Positions 19,515 through 29,208 are shown, numbered from the stretch's first letter. The stretch: 64,000 nt of DNA from Nocardia asteroides (GCF_021183625.1 NZ_CP089214.1:2480001-2544000); one strand, 5' to 3'. The notes: a model not told the origin generated them from the letters alone. Numbers and translations: made by a program.

Positions 19515-20924
19515 GTGATGATGAGCACGCGAGACAGCGCGACGAAGCGACGTCCGGAGTCCGGCCGGAGCGAGGACTCCGCCGTCGGCCTGCACCAGCC
19601 CAAGCGGGACTGGATGGGCGCGGCCATGCGGGTGATGACCACCATCACCGGCTCGGAGCTCGCCGAGAAGTACAACCTGCGCAAGCCGCTCGAGCGGGCC
19701 ACCTACGAGGGGACCAGGACCGGGTTCCGCACCCTCGGCGCCGCGACCCGCGCCTTCGGCAAGGTCGCGGGCAACGGCGCGCCGAAGCGGCTGCCGGACA
19801 ACGAGTCCAAGGCCAAGGGGTACTTCGACCTGACCCCGTCGGACGACCAGAAGATGATCGTCGACACGGTCAAGGAGTTCGCGGCCGAGATCCTGCGCCC
19901 GGCCGCGCACGACGCCGACCACGCCGCCGCCGCGCCCAAGGACCTGCTGGAGCGCGCCGCCGAGCTCGGCATCACCCTGATCAACGTGCCCGAGGAGCTC
20001 GACGGCGCGGCCAGCGAGCGCGGCGCGGTCACGAACGCGCTGGTCGCGGAGGCGCTGGCGCACGGCGACATGGGGCTGGCGCTGCCGATCCTGGCGCCGA
20101 GCGGGGTCGCGGTCGCGCTCTCGCAGTGGGGCACCGACGCGCAGCAGAAGACCTACCTGCCCGCCTACACCGGTGAGAACGTGCCGCAGTCGTCGGTCGT
20201 GATCTCCGAGCCGCGCGCGCTCTTCGACCCGTTCGCGCTGCAGACCAAGGCGGTCCGCTCGCCGAGCGGCTACCGGTTGACCGGCGTGAAGAGCCTGGTC
20301 CCGGCGGCGGCGGAGGCCGAGCTGTTCGTGATCGCCGCCGAGCTGGACGGGCGTCCGGCGCTCTTCCTGGTGGAGTCGGACAGCAAGGGGCTGGTCGTCG
20401 AGGCCGACCCCAGCATGGGGCTGCGCGCCGGTGGCCTCGGCAGGCTGATCCTGGACGACGTCGCGGTGAGCACCGAGGCGATCCTCGGCGACGGCGACGC
20501 CGCCACCCGCGCCGCCGAGTACGCCGACGCGGTGCGGCTGGCCCGGCTCGGCTGGGCCTCGCTGGCGGCCGGCACCGGCCGCGCCGTGCTCGACTACGTC
20601 ATCCCGTACGTGAACGAGCGCGAGGCGTTCGGCGAGCCGGTCTCGCACCGGCAGGCGGTGGCCTTCATGGTCGCCAACATCGCGATCGAGCTGGACGGGC
20701 TGCGGCTGGTCACGCTGCGCGGCGCCTCCCGCGCCGAGCAGGGGCTCTCCTTCGGCCGCGAGGCCGCGCTCGCCCGCAAGCTGGCCTCGGACAAGGGCAT
20801 GCAGATCGGGCTGGACGGCGTGCAGCTGCTCGGCGGCCACGGCTTCACCAAGGAACACCCCGTCGAGCGCTGGTACCGCGATCTGCGCGCCATCGGCCTC
20901 GCCGAGGGCGTGGTCCTGATCTAA
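19515..20924 (+). CDS. fadE24: Acyl-CoA dehydrogenase, FadE24-like
   Basis: 469 residues. After a basic N-terminal extension of about 110 residues, the dehydrogenase domains begin (DDQKMIVDTVKEFAAEILRPAAHD). A middle beta domain (QSSVVISEPRALFDPFAL) and a C-terminal helical domain (REAFGEPVSHRQAVAFMVANIAIELDGLRL, LLGGHGFTKEHPVERWYRDLRAIGLAEG) complete the fold. It should oxidise an acyl-CoA with FAD. GTG 19515, ATG 19518 and ATG 19521 are all possible starts. Position before fadE23 and the paired operators upstream suggest one regulated beta-oxidation operon. As I recall, the mycobacterial homologues are isoniazid-induced. Confidence 0.88.
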   Translation: MMMSTRDSATKRRPESGRSEDSAVGLHQPKRDWMGAAMRVMTTITGSELAEKYNLRKPLERATYEGTRTGFRTLGAATRAFGKVAGNGAPKRLPDNESKAKGYFDLTPSDDQKMIVDTVKEFAAEILRPAAHDADHAAAAPKDLLERAAELGITLINVPEELDGAASERGAVTNALVAEALAHGDMGLALPILAPSGVAVALSQWGTDAQQKTYLPAYTGENVPQSSVVISEPRALFDPFALQTKAVRSPSGYRLTGVKSLVPAAAEAELFVIAAELDGRPALFLVESDSKGLVVEADPSMGLRAGGLGRLILDDVAVSTEAILGDGDAATRAAEYADAVRLARLGWASLAAGTGRAVLDYVIPYVNEREAFGEPVSHRQAVAFMVANIAIELDGLRLVTLRGASRAEQGLSFGREAALARKLASDKGMQIGLDGVQLLGGHGFTKEHPVERWYRDLRAIGLAEGVVLI

Positions 20925-20962
20925 GCGGCCCTCACTCGATTTCTCTCCAGGAGACCTGAACA

Positions 20963-22183
20963 ATGATCAACCTCGAACTCCCGAAGAAGCTGCGGGCCAG
21001 CGCGAACCAGGCGCACCAGGTGGCCGCGCACATCTTCCGCCCCATCTCGCGCAAGTACGACCTCGCCGAGCACGAGTACCCGGTCGAGCTGGACACCATG
21101 GCCGCCATGGTGGAGGGGCTCAACGACTCCGGCACGCAGAAGATCGGCGGCGCCGCAGGCGGCCGCTCGGACGAGAACGGCCACGCCACCGAGCTGCTCG
21201 GCAACACCAACGGCGGCAACATGTCGGCGCTGCTGAACGCGCTGGAGACCTCGTGGGGCGACGTCGGGCTCATGCTCTCGATCCCCTACCAGGGGCTCGG
21301 CAACGCCGCCATCGCCGCGGTCGCCACCGACGACCAGCTGGCCCGGTTCGGCAAGGTGTGGGCCTCGATGGCGATCACCGAGCCCTCCTTCGGCTCGGAC
21401 TCGGCCGCCGTCAGCACCACCGCCGTGCTCGACGGCGACGAGTGGGTGCTGAACGGCGAGAAGATCTTCGTCACCGCCGGTGAGCGCTCCACCCACATCG
21501 TGGTCTGGGCGACGGTGGACAAGTCGCTCGGCCGCGCGGCGATCAAGTCGTTCGTGGTGCCGCGGGACGCCCCGGGCCTCTCGGTGGCCCGGCTGGAGCA
21601 CAAGCTCGGCATCAAGGCGTCGGACACCGCCGTGCTGCTGCTGCAGGACTGCCGGATCCCGGCGGACAACATCCTCGGCAGCCCGGAAGTCAACGTGGAG
21701 AAGGGCTTCGCGGGGGTCATGCAGACCTTCGACAACACCCGCCCGCTGGTCGCCGCCATGGCCATCGGCGTCGCGCGGGCCGCGCTGGAGGAGCTGCGCG
21801 GCATCCTCGCCGACGCGGGCGTCGAGATCGACTACGACGCCCCGGCCAACAACCAGCACGCCGCCGCCGCCGAGTTCCTGCGGATGGAGGCCGACTACGA
21901 GGCCGCCTACCTGCTCGCGCTGCGCGCCGCCTGGATGGCCGACAACAAGAAGCCGAACTCGCTGGAAGCCTCGATGTCCAAGGCGAAAGCGGGGCGCACC
22001 GGCACCGACATCACGCTCAAGGCGGTCGAGCTGGCCGGTGCGATCGGCTACTCGGAGCGGCTGCTGCTGGAGAAGTGGGGCCGGGACAGCAAGATCCTGG
22101 ACATCTTCGAGGGCACGCAGCAGATCCAGCAGCTGATCGTGGCGCGCCGGGTGCTCGGGCTCACCAGCACCCAGCTGAAGTAG
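20963..22183 (+). CDS. fadE23: Acyl-CoA dehydrogenase, FadE23-like
   Basis: 406 residues with full acyl-CoA dehydrogenase signatures: MAITEPSFGSDSAAVSTTA for flavin and substrate contacts, and the C-terminal DIFEGTQQIQQLIVARRVLG. The start ATG is preceded by AGGAGA at a good distance. It lies 38 bases after fadE24 on the same strand, and the two proteins probably act as a heteromeric dehydrogenase, as found for several paired mycobacterial FadE proteins (inference). A strong terminator follows at 22199. Confidence 0.9.
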   Translation: MINLELPKKLRASANQAHQVAAHIFRPISRKYDLAEHEYPVELDTMAAMVEGLNDSGTQKIGGAAGGRSDENGHATELLGNTNGGNMSALLNALETSWGDVGLMLSIPYQGLGNAAIAAVATDDQLARFGKVWASMAITEPSFGSDSAAVSTTAVLDGDEWVLNGEKIFVTAGERSTHIVVWATVDKSLGRAAIKSFVVPRDAPGLSVARLEHKLGIKASDTAVLLLQDCRIPADNILGSPEVNVEKGFAGVMQTFDNTRPLVAAMAIGVARAALEELRGILADAGVEIDYDAPANNQHAAAAEFLRMEADYEAAYLLALRAAWMADNKKPNSLEASMSKAKAGRTGTDITLKAVELAGAIGYSERLLLEKWGRDSKILDIFEGTQQIQQLIVARRVLGLTSTQLK

Positions 22184-22198
22184 TCGACGGACCGACGA

Positions 22199-22231
22199 AA
22201 CCGGCCCGGACCGTACTGGTCCGGGCCGGTT
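22199..22231 (+). terminator. Terminator of the fadE24-fadE23 operon
   Basis: A perfect 14-bp stem (arms 22199-22212 and 22218-22231, AACCGGCCCGGACC) with a five-base loop, placed 15 bases after the fadE23 stop. It may also serve the convergent minus-strand gene that ends at 22269. Confidence 0.8.
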
Positions 22232-22268
22232 CGCGTGCGGGGCCGGGACCCCCGATCCCGGCCCGCGC

Positions 22269-22694
22269 TCAGCGGGCGTTGGCGGTGCAGACCACGTCGA
22301 CGATGTGCGCGCCGCTCAGCTGAGCCGAGCCGGTGGTGGCGAGCACCGCCGTCGGGGTGATCTGCGCGATCAGCTCGTAGGCGGCGCGCTCGGCCTCGGC
22401 CCGGTTCGGGCCGGAGGTCGCGGCGTAGCCGTCGTCGCTGGCGACCAGCGCGCCGCAGCCGTTCGCCCAGGCCGCGAGGACCTCGCAGTCGGCCACGCCG
22501 CACTGGTCCAGCGCGACGCTGTTGGCCTCGTCGAAGTTCGCGAGGTCGACGCTGACCCCGTAGTACAGCGAGCTGTTGCTCACCGCGATCGCCGCGTACT
22601 GCCCGGCGGCGTGCGCCGTGCCCGCGCCGAACACGCTCCCCACCGCAAGGGCGCCCGCCGCCACGGCGAAGCCGACCTTACCCATAACCCTCAT
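22269..22694 (-). CDS. Secreted DUF4189-type protein
   Basis: 141 residues. The first 29 residues are a Sec signal peptide ending AGTAHAAGQ. The mature part has the DUF4189 pattern: AAIAVSNSSLYYGVSVDL, then a helix, CGVADCEVLAAWANGCGALV with three conserved Cys, and SDDGYAATSG. The ATG at 22694 has GAGGGA eight bases upstream; the longer open frame to 22946 lacks coding features. Secreted small proteins of this type are abundant in Nocardia and Mycobacterium; their role is unknown. Confidence 0.8.
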   Translation of the reverse strand: MRVMGKVGFAVAAGALAVGSVFGAGTAHAAGQYAAIAVSNSSLYYGVSVDLANFDEANSVALDQCGVADCEVLAAWANGCGALVASDDGYAATSGPNRAEAERAAYELIAQITPTAVLATTGSAQLSGAHIVDVVCTANAR

Positions 22695-22922
22695 CGATAC
22701 ATCCCTCGGTCGAAACACGCTCCGGGTCCGGAACCCGGTCATCATTCCCGCCGGTGGGTAATACGTCCAGATAGACCTCTGCATGCCGGTTTGCCAGGCA
22801 GGCTGGCAAATTTCTAGCCAGTAAATTATCTGGCGATGCTCGATCCCTATCGTCCCAACGTAGGCCCCACTATTCCCTTCTGAAGGGTGATGACGCACAC
22901 TCCTATGATGCAGGGGAACACC

Positions 22923-23501
22923 GTGAGCCGCGGATTGCCGTGGCATCGGCGATCAGGGGGCAACCACACCGCGGGGGCGGCGCGGCCGATCAGCGACGAG
23001 CTGCCGCCCGGCTTCACGACGCCACCGCCGGGCTTCCGGGCCCGTCCGGCCCGCTCCGGCGCGCTCATGGTGCCGCTCGCGATCATCGGCGGGATCCTGC
23101 TGCTCTGGGGCGGAGCCTTCGCCGTCGCCAGGATGACGACCGACCCGGCCCCGCTGCCCACCGCCGAGGTGCGGGACGCGGCGCTGGCCTTCCAGGTCAC
23201 CGGGATCGAACCGCCGGTGAAATCGCTCGGCCCGGCCACCGCGACCGGTGAGTACCGGGTGCTCACCGTGGTGGTGCGCAACACCGGCGACCGGCCGCGC
23301 TCCTGCGCGGACTGCGACCAGACGCTCGTCGACGACCTCGGCCGGGAATTCCCCGCCGCCGCGATCCCGAATTCCGCGGTGCCGCCCGGTGACACCGTTA
23401 CGGTGAAGGTCGCCTTCGACGTCCCGGTCGGCACCGTTCCCGCGGTGCTGGAGGTGCACGGCTCGCAGTCGTCCGCCGGCGCGAAGGTCGATCTGCGCTA
23501 G
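22923..23501 (+). CDS. Single-pass membrane protein with DUF4352-like extracellular domain
   Basis: About 192 residues from GTG 22923 (AGGGG lies six bases before it); an ATG at 22890 with GAAGGG close by is an alternative. A Pro-rich cytoplasmic N-terminus is followed by one transmembrane helix (SGALMVPLAIIGGILLLWGGAF) and an extracellular beta-sandwich (GEYRVLTVVVRNTGDRP, a Cys pair CADCDQ, then DTVTVKVAFDVPVGT). This is the layout of DUF4352-type immunoglobulin-like proteins. It is close to the gene at 23542, also secreted. Function unknown. Confidence 0.65.
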   Translation: MSRGLPWHRRSGGNHTAGAARPISDELPPGFTTPPPGFRARPARSGALMVPLAIIGGILLLWGGAFAVARMTTDPAPLPTAEVRDAALAFQVTGIEPPVKSLGPATATGEYRVLTVVVRNTGDRPRSCADCDQTLVDDLGREFPAAAIPNSAVPPGDTVTVKVAFDVPVGTVPAVLEVHGSQSSAGAKVDLR

Positions 23502-23541
23502 ACCAACCAGCGTTACCACGACTCTTCGAGGAGAACTGGGT

Positions 23542-24186
23542 ATGCATCGAGTGGGTTCACTGCGTCGTCTCGCCCTCGCCGCCGCCGCGCTCGCGGCCGG
23601 CGCGTTCACGCTCGCGGGGCCGGCGGCCGCCGCGCCCGAGGCGACGCCGGTGATCGATCCGATCGCCGCCGCGCGGCAGCTGCGCACGGTGGCGACGGGC
23701 AATCCGGAGGCCGTCGCGGCGCTCGACCGGCTGCTCGCCGACACCGCCGCGATCGCGAAGGCCGGTGAGGTGGCGCTGCCCGCGCAGCCGTTCCAGGTGC
23801 CCGCGCAGTCCGATATCGGGCGCGGCGACGGCGGCAGCCTCTACGGCAACGGCATCGCCTTCGGCTACGACGGCTTCCGCTTCGCCTTCTTCGGCGGGCC
23901 GGGGACCATCGCGCCGAACCAGAACGACGCGAGGCTCGAGGTGATCTGGCTCAACCTGGCCACCGGCGAGAGCGGCACCAACCAGCTGATCGAGCACCAG
24001 GACATCCCGGTGGACACCACCATCCGCACCGCCAAGCTCAGCACCGGCGCGGGCACCGTCGTCGCCGCCATCTACGGCTCGCTCTGGCACCGCTGGCCGA
24101 TGCCGGTGAGCGCGGAGCACCCGGACGGCTTCGCCTACCAGCGCGGCACCGTCATCATGCCGACCTTCGGAGCGGTGTACAACTGA
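23542..24186 (+). CDS. Secreted hypothetical protein
   Basis: 214 residues with a clear Sec signal peptide (basic RVGSLRR, hydrophobic Ala/Leu core, cleavage after AGPAAA near residue 31). The mature part is rich in Gly and aromatic residues, with beta-type segments (GNGIAFGYDGFRFAFFGGPG, RLEVIWLNLATGESG). It resembles conserved exported proteins of Nocardia and Rhodococcus that I cannot name. A ribosome site GAGGAGAA lies about eight bases upstream. It follows the DUF4352-like gene by 40 bases and may be co-transcribed. Confidence 0.7.
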   Translation: MHRVGSLRRLALAAAALAAGAFTLAGPAAAAPEATPVIDPIAAARQLRTVATGNPEAVAALDRLLADTAAIAKAGEVALPAQPFQVPAQSDIGRGDGGSLYGNGIAFGYDGFRFAFFGGPGTIAPNQNDARLEVIWLNLATGESGTNQLIEHQDIPVDTTIRTAKLSTGAGTVVAAIYGSLWHRWPMPVSAEHPDGFAYQRGTVIMPTFGAVYN

Positions 24187-24368
24187 CCCGGCCCGGCCGC
24201 TCGGGCGCGCGGGCGCCCGGGGTTACGCGCGAGTAGGTACCGCAGGTCCGGTTTGTCGGCTTTCCCTGTGATCTGTCGCACTCACACTGCTACGGTATGC
24301 GTTCGTAGAAGTCCGGTGGGTCCGCGCTTCGGGCACGAGGGCGGACCCCGCTTGTGGAGGTGTCGCCC

Positions 24369-25994
24369 ATGAAGTTGGCCCATGCGCTCGAGGTCGTCAA
24401 GGCGCTGGGGGTGCTGCGGCAGAACGGGGTCAGCAATCCCAAGGCGCCGGTGGAGACGCTGCGCACCATGCGGGAGTCGCAGATCTACGGTCCGCAGGCA
24501 ACCCTGGTCCGGCACTCCGCCCGGATCGTGCCCGACCAGGTCGCGCTGGTCGACGAGCGCGGCGAGCTCACCTACCGGGAGCTGGACGACCAGTCCACCG
24601 CGGTCGCGCGCGGCCTGGAGGCGGCGGGCATCACCCCGGGCACCGTGATCGCGGTGCTCGCCCGTGACCACCGCGGCCTGCTGCTCTCGATGATCGCGGC
24701 GGGCAAGCTCGGCGTCCGGATCGCGCTGATGAACACCGGTTTCGCCAAGCCGCAGTTCGCCGAGGTGTGCGAGCGCGAGAAGGTCAAGGCGGTGCTGCAC
24801 GACAGCGAGTTCCTCGGGCTGCTCGACGCCCTGCCCCCGGAGCTGCCGCGCTACCTGACCTGGGCGGACGAGGGCACCGAGCTGCCAGCGGGCGCGCAGA
24901 CCCTGGACGACCTGGTCGCCGCGAACTCCGCCGAGCCGCTCCCGGCGCCCCCGCGCCCCGGCGGCTTCATCATCCTGACCAGCGGCACCACTGGGCTGCC
25001 GAAGGGCGCGCCGCGCACCAAGGTCTCGCCGCTGGCGACCGCGCAGATCGTGGATCGGCTGCCGTTCGTGCAGCGCGGCACGATGGTGATCGTCTCGCCG
25101 ATCTTCCACAGCACCGGCCTCGCCACCTGGCTGGTCGGCACCGCGCTGTCGAACAAGATCGTCGTGCGGCGCCGGTTCGACGCCGAGGGGACGCTGAAGG
25201 CGATCTCCGACAACAAGGCGAACATGCTGGTCGCGGTGCCGACCATGCTGCACCGCATGGCGGAGCTGCCCGCCGAGGTGCGCGCGAAGTACGACCTCTC
25301 CTCGCTCACCGGCATCGTGCTGGCCGGCTCCGCGCTCTCGCCGGAGCTGTGCGTGAAGGCCACCGAGGTGTTCGGCCCGGTGCTCTACAACCTGTACGGC
25401 TCCACCGAGTGCGCCGTCGCCACCGTCGCCCAGCCGGACGAGCTGGCGCTCGCGCCCGGCACCGTCGGCCGCCCGCCGATCACCTGCGAGGTGCGGCTCT
25501 ACGACGACGAGGACAAGCAGGTGAGCGCGAAGAACACCACCGCGCGCATCTTCATCCGCAGCGGCGCGCCGTTCGAGGGCTACACCGACGGCCGCCACAA
25601 GCAGATCATCGACGGCTTCATGTCCAGCGGCGATGTCGGGCACTTCGACGAGCACGGCCTGCTCATGGTCGACGGCCGCGACGACGACATGATCGTCTCC
25701 GGCGGCGAGAACGTCTTCCCGCAGGAGGTGGAGAACCTGCTGCTGGAGCGGCCGGACATCTTCGACGTCGCGGTGGTCGGCGTGGACGACGTGGAGTTCG
25801 GCAAGCGGCTGCGCGCCTTCGTCGTCCCGGAGCCGGGGCAGAGCCCGGACGCCGAGGAGATCAAGGCGTACGTGAAGAACAACCTCGCCAGGTACAAGGT
25901 GCCGCGCGAGGTGGTCTTCCTGGACGACCTGCCGCGCAACCCCACCGGCAAGCTGCTGCGCCGGGTCCTGGTGGAGTACGAAGTCACCGCCTGA
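24369..25994 (+). CDS. Long-chain acyl-CoA ligase (FadD-like), tandem copy 1
   Basis: 541 residues. The AMP-binding P-loop is ILTSGTTGLPKGAPR, the A5 region is YNLYGSTECAVATV, the A7-A8 motifs are VDGRDDDMIVSGGENVFPQEVE and the catalytic Lys is in PRNPTGKLLRR. The enzyme activates a carboxylic acid with ATP and CoA. ATG 24369 is chosen because GGAGG lies about eight bases upstream; GTG 24354 would add five residues. The next gene is a close paralogue. Substrate cannot be read from sequence; a FadD12-like fatty-acid ligase is likely. Confidence 0.88.
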   Translation: MKLAHALEVVKALGVLRQNGVSNPKAPVETLRTMRESQIYGPQATLVRHSARIVPDQVALVDERGELTYRELDDQSTAVARGLEAAGITPGTVIAVLARDHRGLLLSMIAAGKLGVRIALMNTGFAKPQFAEVCEREKVKAVLHDSEFLGLLDALPPELPRYLTWADEGTELPAGAQTLDDLVAANSAEPLPAPPRPGGFIILTSGTTGLPKGAPRTKVSPLATAQIVDRLPFVQRGTMVIVSPIFHSTGLATWLVGTALSNKIVVRRRFDAEGTLKAISDNKANMLVAVPTMLHRMAELPAEVRAKYDLSSLTGIVLAGSALSPELCVKATEVFGPVLYNLYGSTECAVATVAQPDELALAPGTVGRPPITCEVRLYDDEDKQVSAKNTTARIFIRSGAPFEGYTDGRHKQIIDGFMSSGDVGHFDEHGLLMVDGRDDDMIVSGGENVFPQEVENLLLERPDIFDVAVVGVDDVEFGKRLRAFVVPEPGQSPDAEEIKAYVKNNLARYKVPREVVFLDDLPRNPTGKLLRRVLVEYEVTA

Positions 25995-26001
25995 GCCTTT
26001 T

Positions 26002-26039
26002 CCGCCGCCCGGCGCGTCCCCCGGACGCCCGGGCGGCGG
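26002..26039 (+). terminator. Hairpin after the first acyl-CoA ligase gene
   Basis: An 11-bp stem (CCGCCGCCCGG and its complement, 26002-26012 and 26029-26039) begins eight bases after the stop codon, preceded by CCTTTT. It probably ends transcription so that the second ligase gene has its own promoter in the following 180 bases. Confidence 0.55.
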
Positions 26040-26224
26040 CTCCAGGTTCACTTCTTCCGCCGCCCGACCTCCGCCACCTGCGGATACACCGCGGGCTGCG
26101 GCGCGAGACGTGCGACACAGCCGATACCGGCCGCTGCTATTGTCTGGCTAGCACTGGATCTCGAAGCTGCGGTTCCCGCCACCTCCCGCTCGCCGGTGGC
26201 CGGGCCGCGCGGAAGGCGTAGCAG

Positions 26225-27865
26225 ATGGCACTCCCGGCCCCGATCCGCAAGGCGAGCGATCTCGCTCTCGGCGTCAACGTCATGCTCAAGCGGCGGCTCT
26301 TCAATCCGCTGCGGCTCGACCACGCCGCCCGCTCGGCGATCAACGTGCTCAAGTTCGGGCCGTTCGCCGGGGTCGTCATGCACGCCGCGCAGACCAGGCC
26401 GGATGCCGCCGCCATCGTGGACGAGCTCGGCGAGATCACCTTCGGCGAGCTGGACCGCCGCGCCAACGCGCTGGCCCGCGGCTTCACCGAGAACGGCATC
26501 GGCCCCGGCGACGTGGTCGCCGTGCTGGCCCGCGACCACCGCGGCATGGTGCTCAGCCTGCTCGCCGCGGGCAAGCTCGGCGTGCGGGCGGTGCTGATGA
26601 ACACCGGCTTCGCCAAGCCGCAGTTCGCCGACGTGGCCGAGCGCGAGAAGGTCAAGGCGGTGCTGCACGACAGCGAGTTCCTCGACCTGATGAGCGCCAT
26701 CCCGTCCGGCATCCCGCACGTGCTGACCTGGGTGGACGAGAAGGACGGCGCCGATCCGGCCATCCCGACGCTGGACTCGCTGATCGCGGGCCGCGACACC
26801 ACCCCGCTCCCCGCGCCGGAGAAGCCGGGCGGCATGGTGATCCTGACCAGCGGCACCACCGGCACCCCGAAGGGCGCCCCGCGCGACCGGGTGAGCCCCT
26901 TCGCCTCCGCGCAGTTCATCGACCGGGTGCCGCTGCCGCGCAACGGCACCATGATCATGGCGGCGCCGATCTTCCACGGCACCGGGCTCTCCCAGTTCAC
27001 CCTCGGGCTCGCGCTCGGTAACCGGGTGGTCTTCCAGCAGCGCCGGTTCAGCCCGGAGGGCACGCTCGCGAACATCCAGAAGTACCGGGCCGACTCGCTG
27101 GTCGTGGTGCCGACCATGCTGCAGCGCATGCTCGACCTCGGCGACGAGGTGCTGGCGAAGTACGACGTCGGCAGCCTGAAGGTGATTTTCGCGGCCGGTT
27201 CGGCCATCGCGCCGGACGTGGTCACCCGCGCGCTCGACCACTTCAACGACAGCCTCTACAACCTGTACGGCTCCACCGAGTGCGCGGTCATGACCGTGGC
27301 CACCCCGGCCGACCTGCGCAAGGCGCCGACCACCGCGGGCAAGGCTCCGGTCGGGATCCGGATCGTGCTGCTGGACGAGAATCGGAAGCCGATCACCGAG
27401 CCCGGCGTCACCGGGACCATCTTCGTCGACAACGGCTTCGCCTTCACCGGGTACACCGACGGGCGCAGCAAGGAGATCGTCGACGGGATGATGAACAGCG
27501 GCGACGTCGGGCACGTCGACGCCGACGGGCTGCTCTTCATCGACGGCCGCGACGACGACATGATCGTCTCCGGCGGCGAGAACGTCTTCCCGCTCGAGGT
27601 GGAGAATCTGATCGCCGGGCGCGAGGACGTCTTCGAGGCGGCGGTGGTCGGGGTGGACGACCGCGAGTACGGGAAGCGGCTGCGCGCCTTCGTGGTGCCC
27701 GGGCCCGGGTCGAGCCGGGATCCGCAGGAGATCAAGGAGTACGTCAAGGCGAATCTGGCGCGGTACAAGGTGCCGCGCGAGGTGGTCTTCCTGGACGAGC
27801 TGCCGCGCAACGCCACCGGGAAGCTGCTGCGCAAGCCGCTCGCCGAGATGGACGTGGATGGCTGA
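26225..27865 (+). CDS. Long-chain acyl-CoA ligase (FadD-like), tandem copy 2
   Basis: 546 residues with the same architecture as the preceding gene: ILTSGTTGTPKGAPR, LYNLYGSTECAVMTV, IDGRDDDMIVSGGENVFPLEVE and PRNATGKLLRK. Long blocks around residues 110-160 (ARDHRG, LMNTGFAKPQFAD, REKVKAVLHDSEFLD) are almost identical to copy 1, so the two arose by tandem duplication and then diverged. The N-terminal 50 residues differ. The start ATG follows GGAAGG. It probably activates a different chain length or ring-derived acid; this is inference. Confidence 0.88.
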   Translation: MALPAPIRKASDLALGVNVMLKRRLFNPLRLDHAARSAINVLKFGPFAGVVMHAAQTRPDAAAIVDELGEITFGELDRRANALARGFTENGIGPGDVVAVLARDHRGMVLSLLAAGKLGVRAVLMNTGFAKPQFADVAEREKVKAVLHDSEFLDLMSAIPSGIPHVLTWVDEKDGADPAIPTLDSLIAGRDTTPLPAPEKPGGMVILTSGTTGTPKGAPRDRVSPFASAQFIDRVPLPRNGTMIMAAPIFHGTGLSQFTLGLALGNRVVFQQRRFSPEGTLANIQKYRADSLVVVPTMLQRMLDLGDEVLAKYDVGSLKVIFAAGSAIAPDVVTRALDHFNDSLYNLYGSTECAVMTVATPADLRKAPTTAGKAPVGIRIVLLDENRKPITEPGVTGTIFVDNGFAFTGYTDGRSKEIVDGMMNSGDVGHVDADGLLFIDGRDDDMIVSGGENVFPLEVENLIAGREDVFEAAVVGVDDREYGKRLRAFVVPGPGSSRDPQEIKEYVKANLARYKVPREVVFLDELPRNATGKLLRKPLAEMDVDG

Positions 27866-27915
27866 TCCCCTAGGCTCGGAACCGTACGAATCGGACGAGT
27901 GACGAGGGGTCCGCA

Positions 27916-29208
27916 GTGAACTCGAGCCCGGGTAGTGCCCTGCCGAAGGGCGGCAATGTGCCGCTCGGCGGTGGGCAGGTGCGGATCACGGTGGCGCCGA
28001 ACGGCATCGACGTCTCGGTGCTGTGCGTCGGGGCGGACGGGAAGGTCGGCGGGGATGCCGACTTCGTGTTCTACAACCAGCCGGAGTCGCCGGACGGGGC
28101 GGTGCGGCTGGCCGGTGGGGCGATCAGCGTCGACCTTTCCCGGGTCGCCGCGCGGGTCGAGCGGCTCGTCGTCGCCGCCTCCGTCGACACCGGGACCGTC
28201 GCGGGGGTTCCGCTGGCGGTTCGGGTGAGTGACGGTGTCGCCGCGCACGACCTGGCCGTCGGGGGGTTGAGTACCGAGACGACGGTGGTGCTCGGGGAGA
28301 TCTACCGGCGCGGCGGGGCGTGGAAGTTGCGCAATGTCGGGCAGGGGTACGCGTCCGGGTTGGCCGGGTTGGCGACGGACTACGGGATCACCGTCGACGA
28401 TCCCGGAACCCCGGCCACGCCCGCGCCCGGCGCCGTCCCGCCGCCGCCGAGCGGTTTCGCCACACCGCCGGGTGCTCCGGGCGGATTCATGCCCCCACCT
28501 CCCGCTCCCGCCGGATATCCGCCACCGCAGCAAGGCGCGCCCGGCGGGTTCACGGCACCGCCCGGGGCGGGCGGCCCGGGCCCGAACCTGGTCAAACGCT
28601 CGATCACGCTCGAGAAGAACTCGGCACCGGTACTGCTGCGGAAGGCACCGGTGGTGCGGCTGCGGGTGGGGTGGACCTCGGGCACCGACTACGAGGCGTA
28701 CGCGCTGGTGGTGCTGACCGACGGCACGGTGGTGCACGTCGCCACCTTCGACGCCCAGGGCATCCCGGCGAACCCGCAGTTCAAGGACCTCGTGCGGCAC
28801 CTGGGCGACCGGGGGCGCGGCGACGTGAACCGCGGCGGCGGGAGCACCGAGGAGATCATCGAGGTGCGGTTCGCACCGGAGATCGCCGCGGTGGTGCCGG
28901 TGGCGTACTCGGCGATCAACAACGGCACCGGGTCGTTCCACAAGTACCGGGTGACGCTCGCCATCGACAGCGGCGGCGAGGAGGAGGTCACCATCCCGGC
29001 CGACCAGGCGAAGAAGTCGAGCTGGATCTTCACCTGCGTCCCCGGCATCGTCTACAACCGCCCGGACGGCGTGCTGGTCGAGCGGCTGGAGCTGTACAGC
29101 AGGCGGATGTCGGAGCACCGCCCCAAGGCGATCCTGCACCCGGATGGCCGGGTCGAGGTCAGGATGGACAAGGGCCCGCTCAACACCTTCAAGCGCGACA
29201 ACACCTGA
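27916..29208 (+). CDS. TerD-family stress protein, two TerD-like domains
   Basis: 430 residues from a GTG with GAGGGG nearby. The N-terminal domain (about 1-160) has the TerD signatures DADFVFYNQPESPDGAVRLAGG, VVAASVD and GEIYRRGGAWKLRNVGQGY. A linker of about 60 residues is rich in Pro, Gly and Ala. The C-terminal half has a second, divergent TerD-like domain with beta strands (RLRVGWTSGTDYEAYALVVL) and a long acidic-basic end. TerD proteins bind calcium and are tied to tellurite and phage or stress resistance. No other ter genes are nearby, so its partner is unknown. Confidence 0.8.
   Translation: MNSSPGSALPKGGNVPLGGGQVRITVAPNGIDVSVLCVGADGKVGGDADFVFYNQPESPDGAVRLAGGAISVDLSRVAARVERLVVAASVDTGTVAGVPLAVRVSDGVAAHDLAVGGLSTETTVVLGEIYRRGGAWKLRNVGQGYASGLAGLATDYGITVDDPGTPATPAPGAVPPPPSGFATPPGAPGGFMPPPPAPAGYPPPQQGAPGGFTAPPGAGGPGPNLVKRSITLEKNSAPVLLRKAPVVRLRVGWTSGTDYEAYALVVLTDGTVVHVATFDAQGIPANPQFKDLVRHLGDRGRGDVNRGGGSTEEIIEVRFAPEIAAVVPVAYSAINNGTGSFHKYRVTLAIDSGGEEEVTIPADQAKKSSWIFTCVPGIVYNRPDGVLVERLELYSRRMSEHRPKAILHPDGRVEVRMDKGPLNTFKRDNT

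Noticed and set aside
24282..26051. Minus-strand frame of 589 codons opposite the first acyl-CoA ligase
   Set aside because: Antisense shadow of a ligase with intact motifs; Arg/His/Asp/Val-rich composition without domains.
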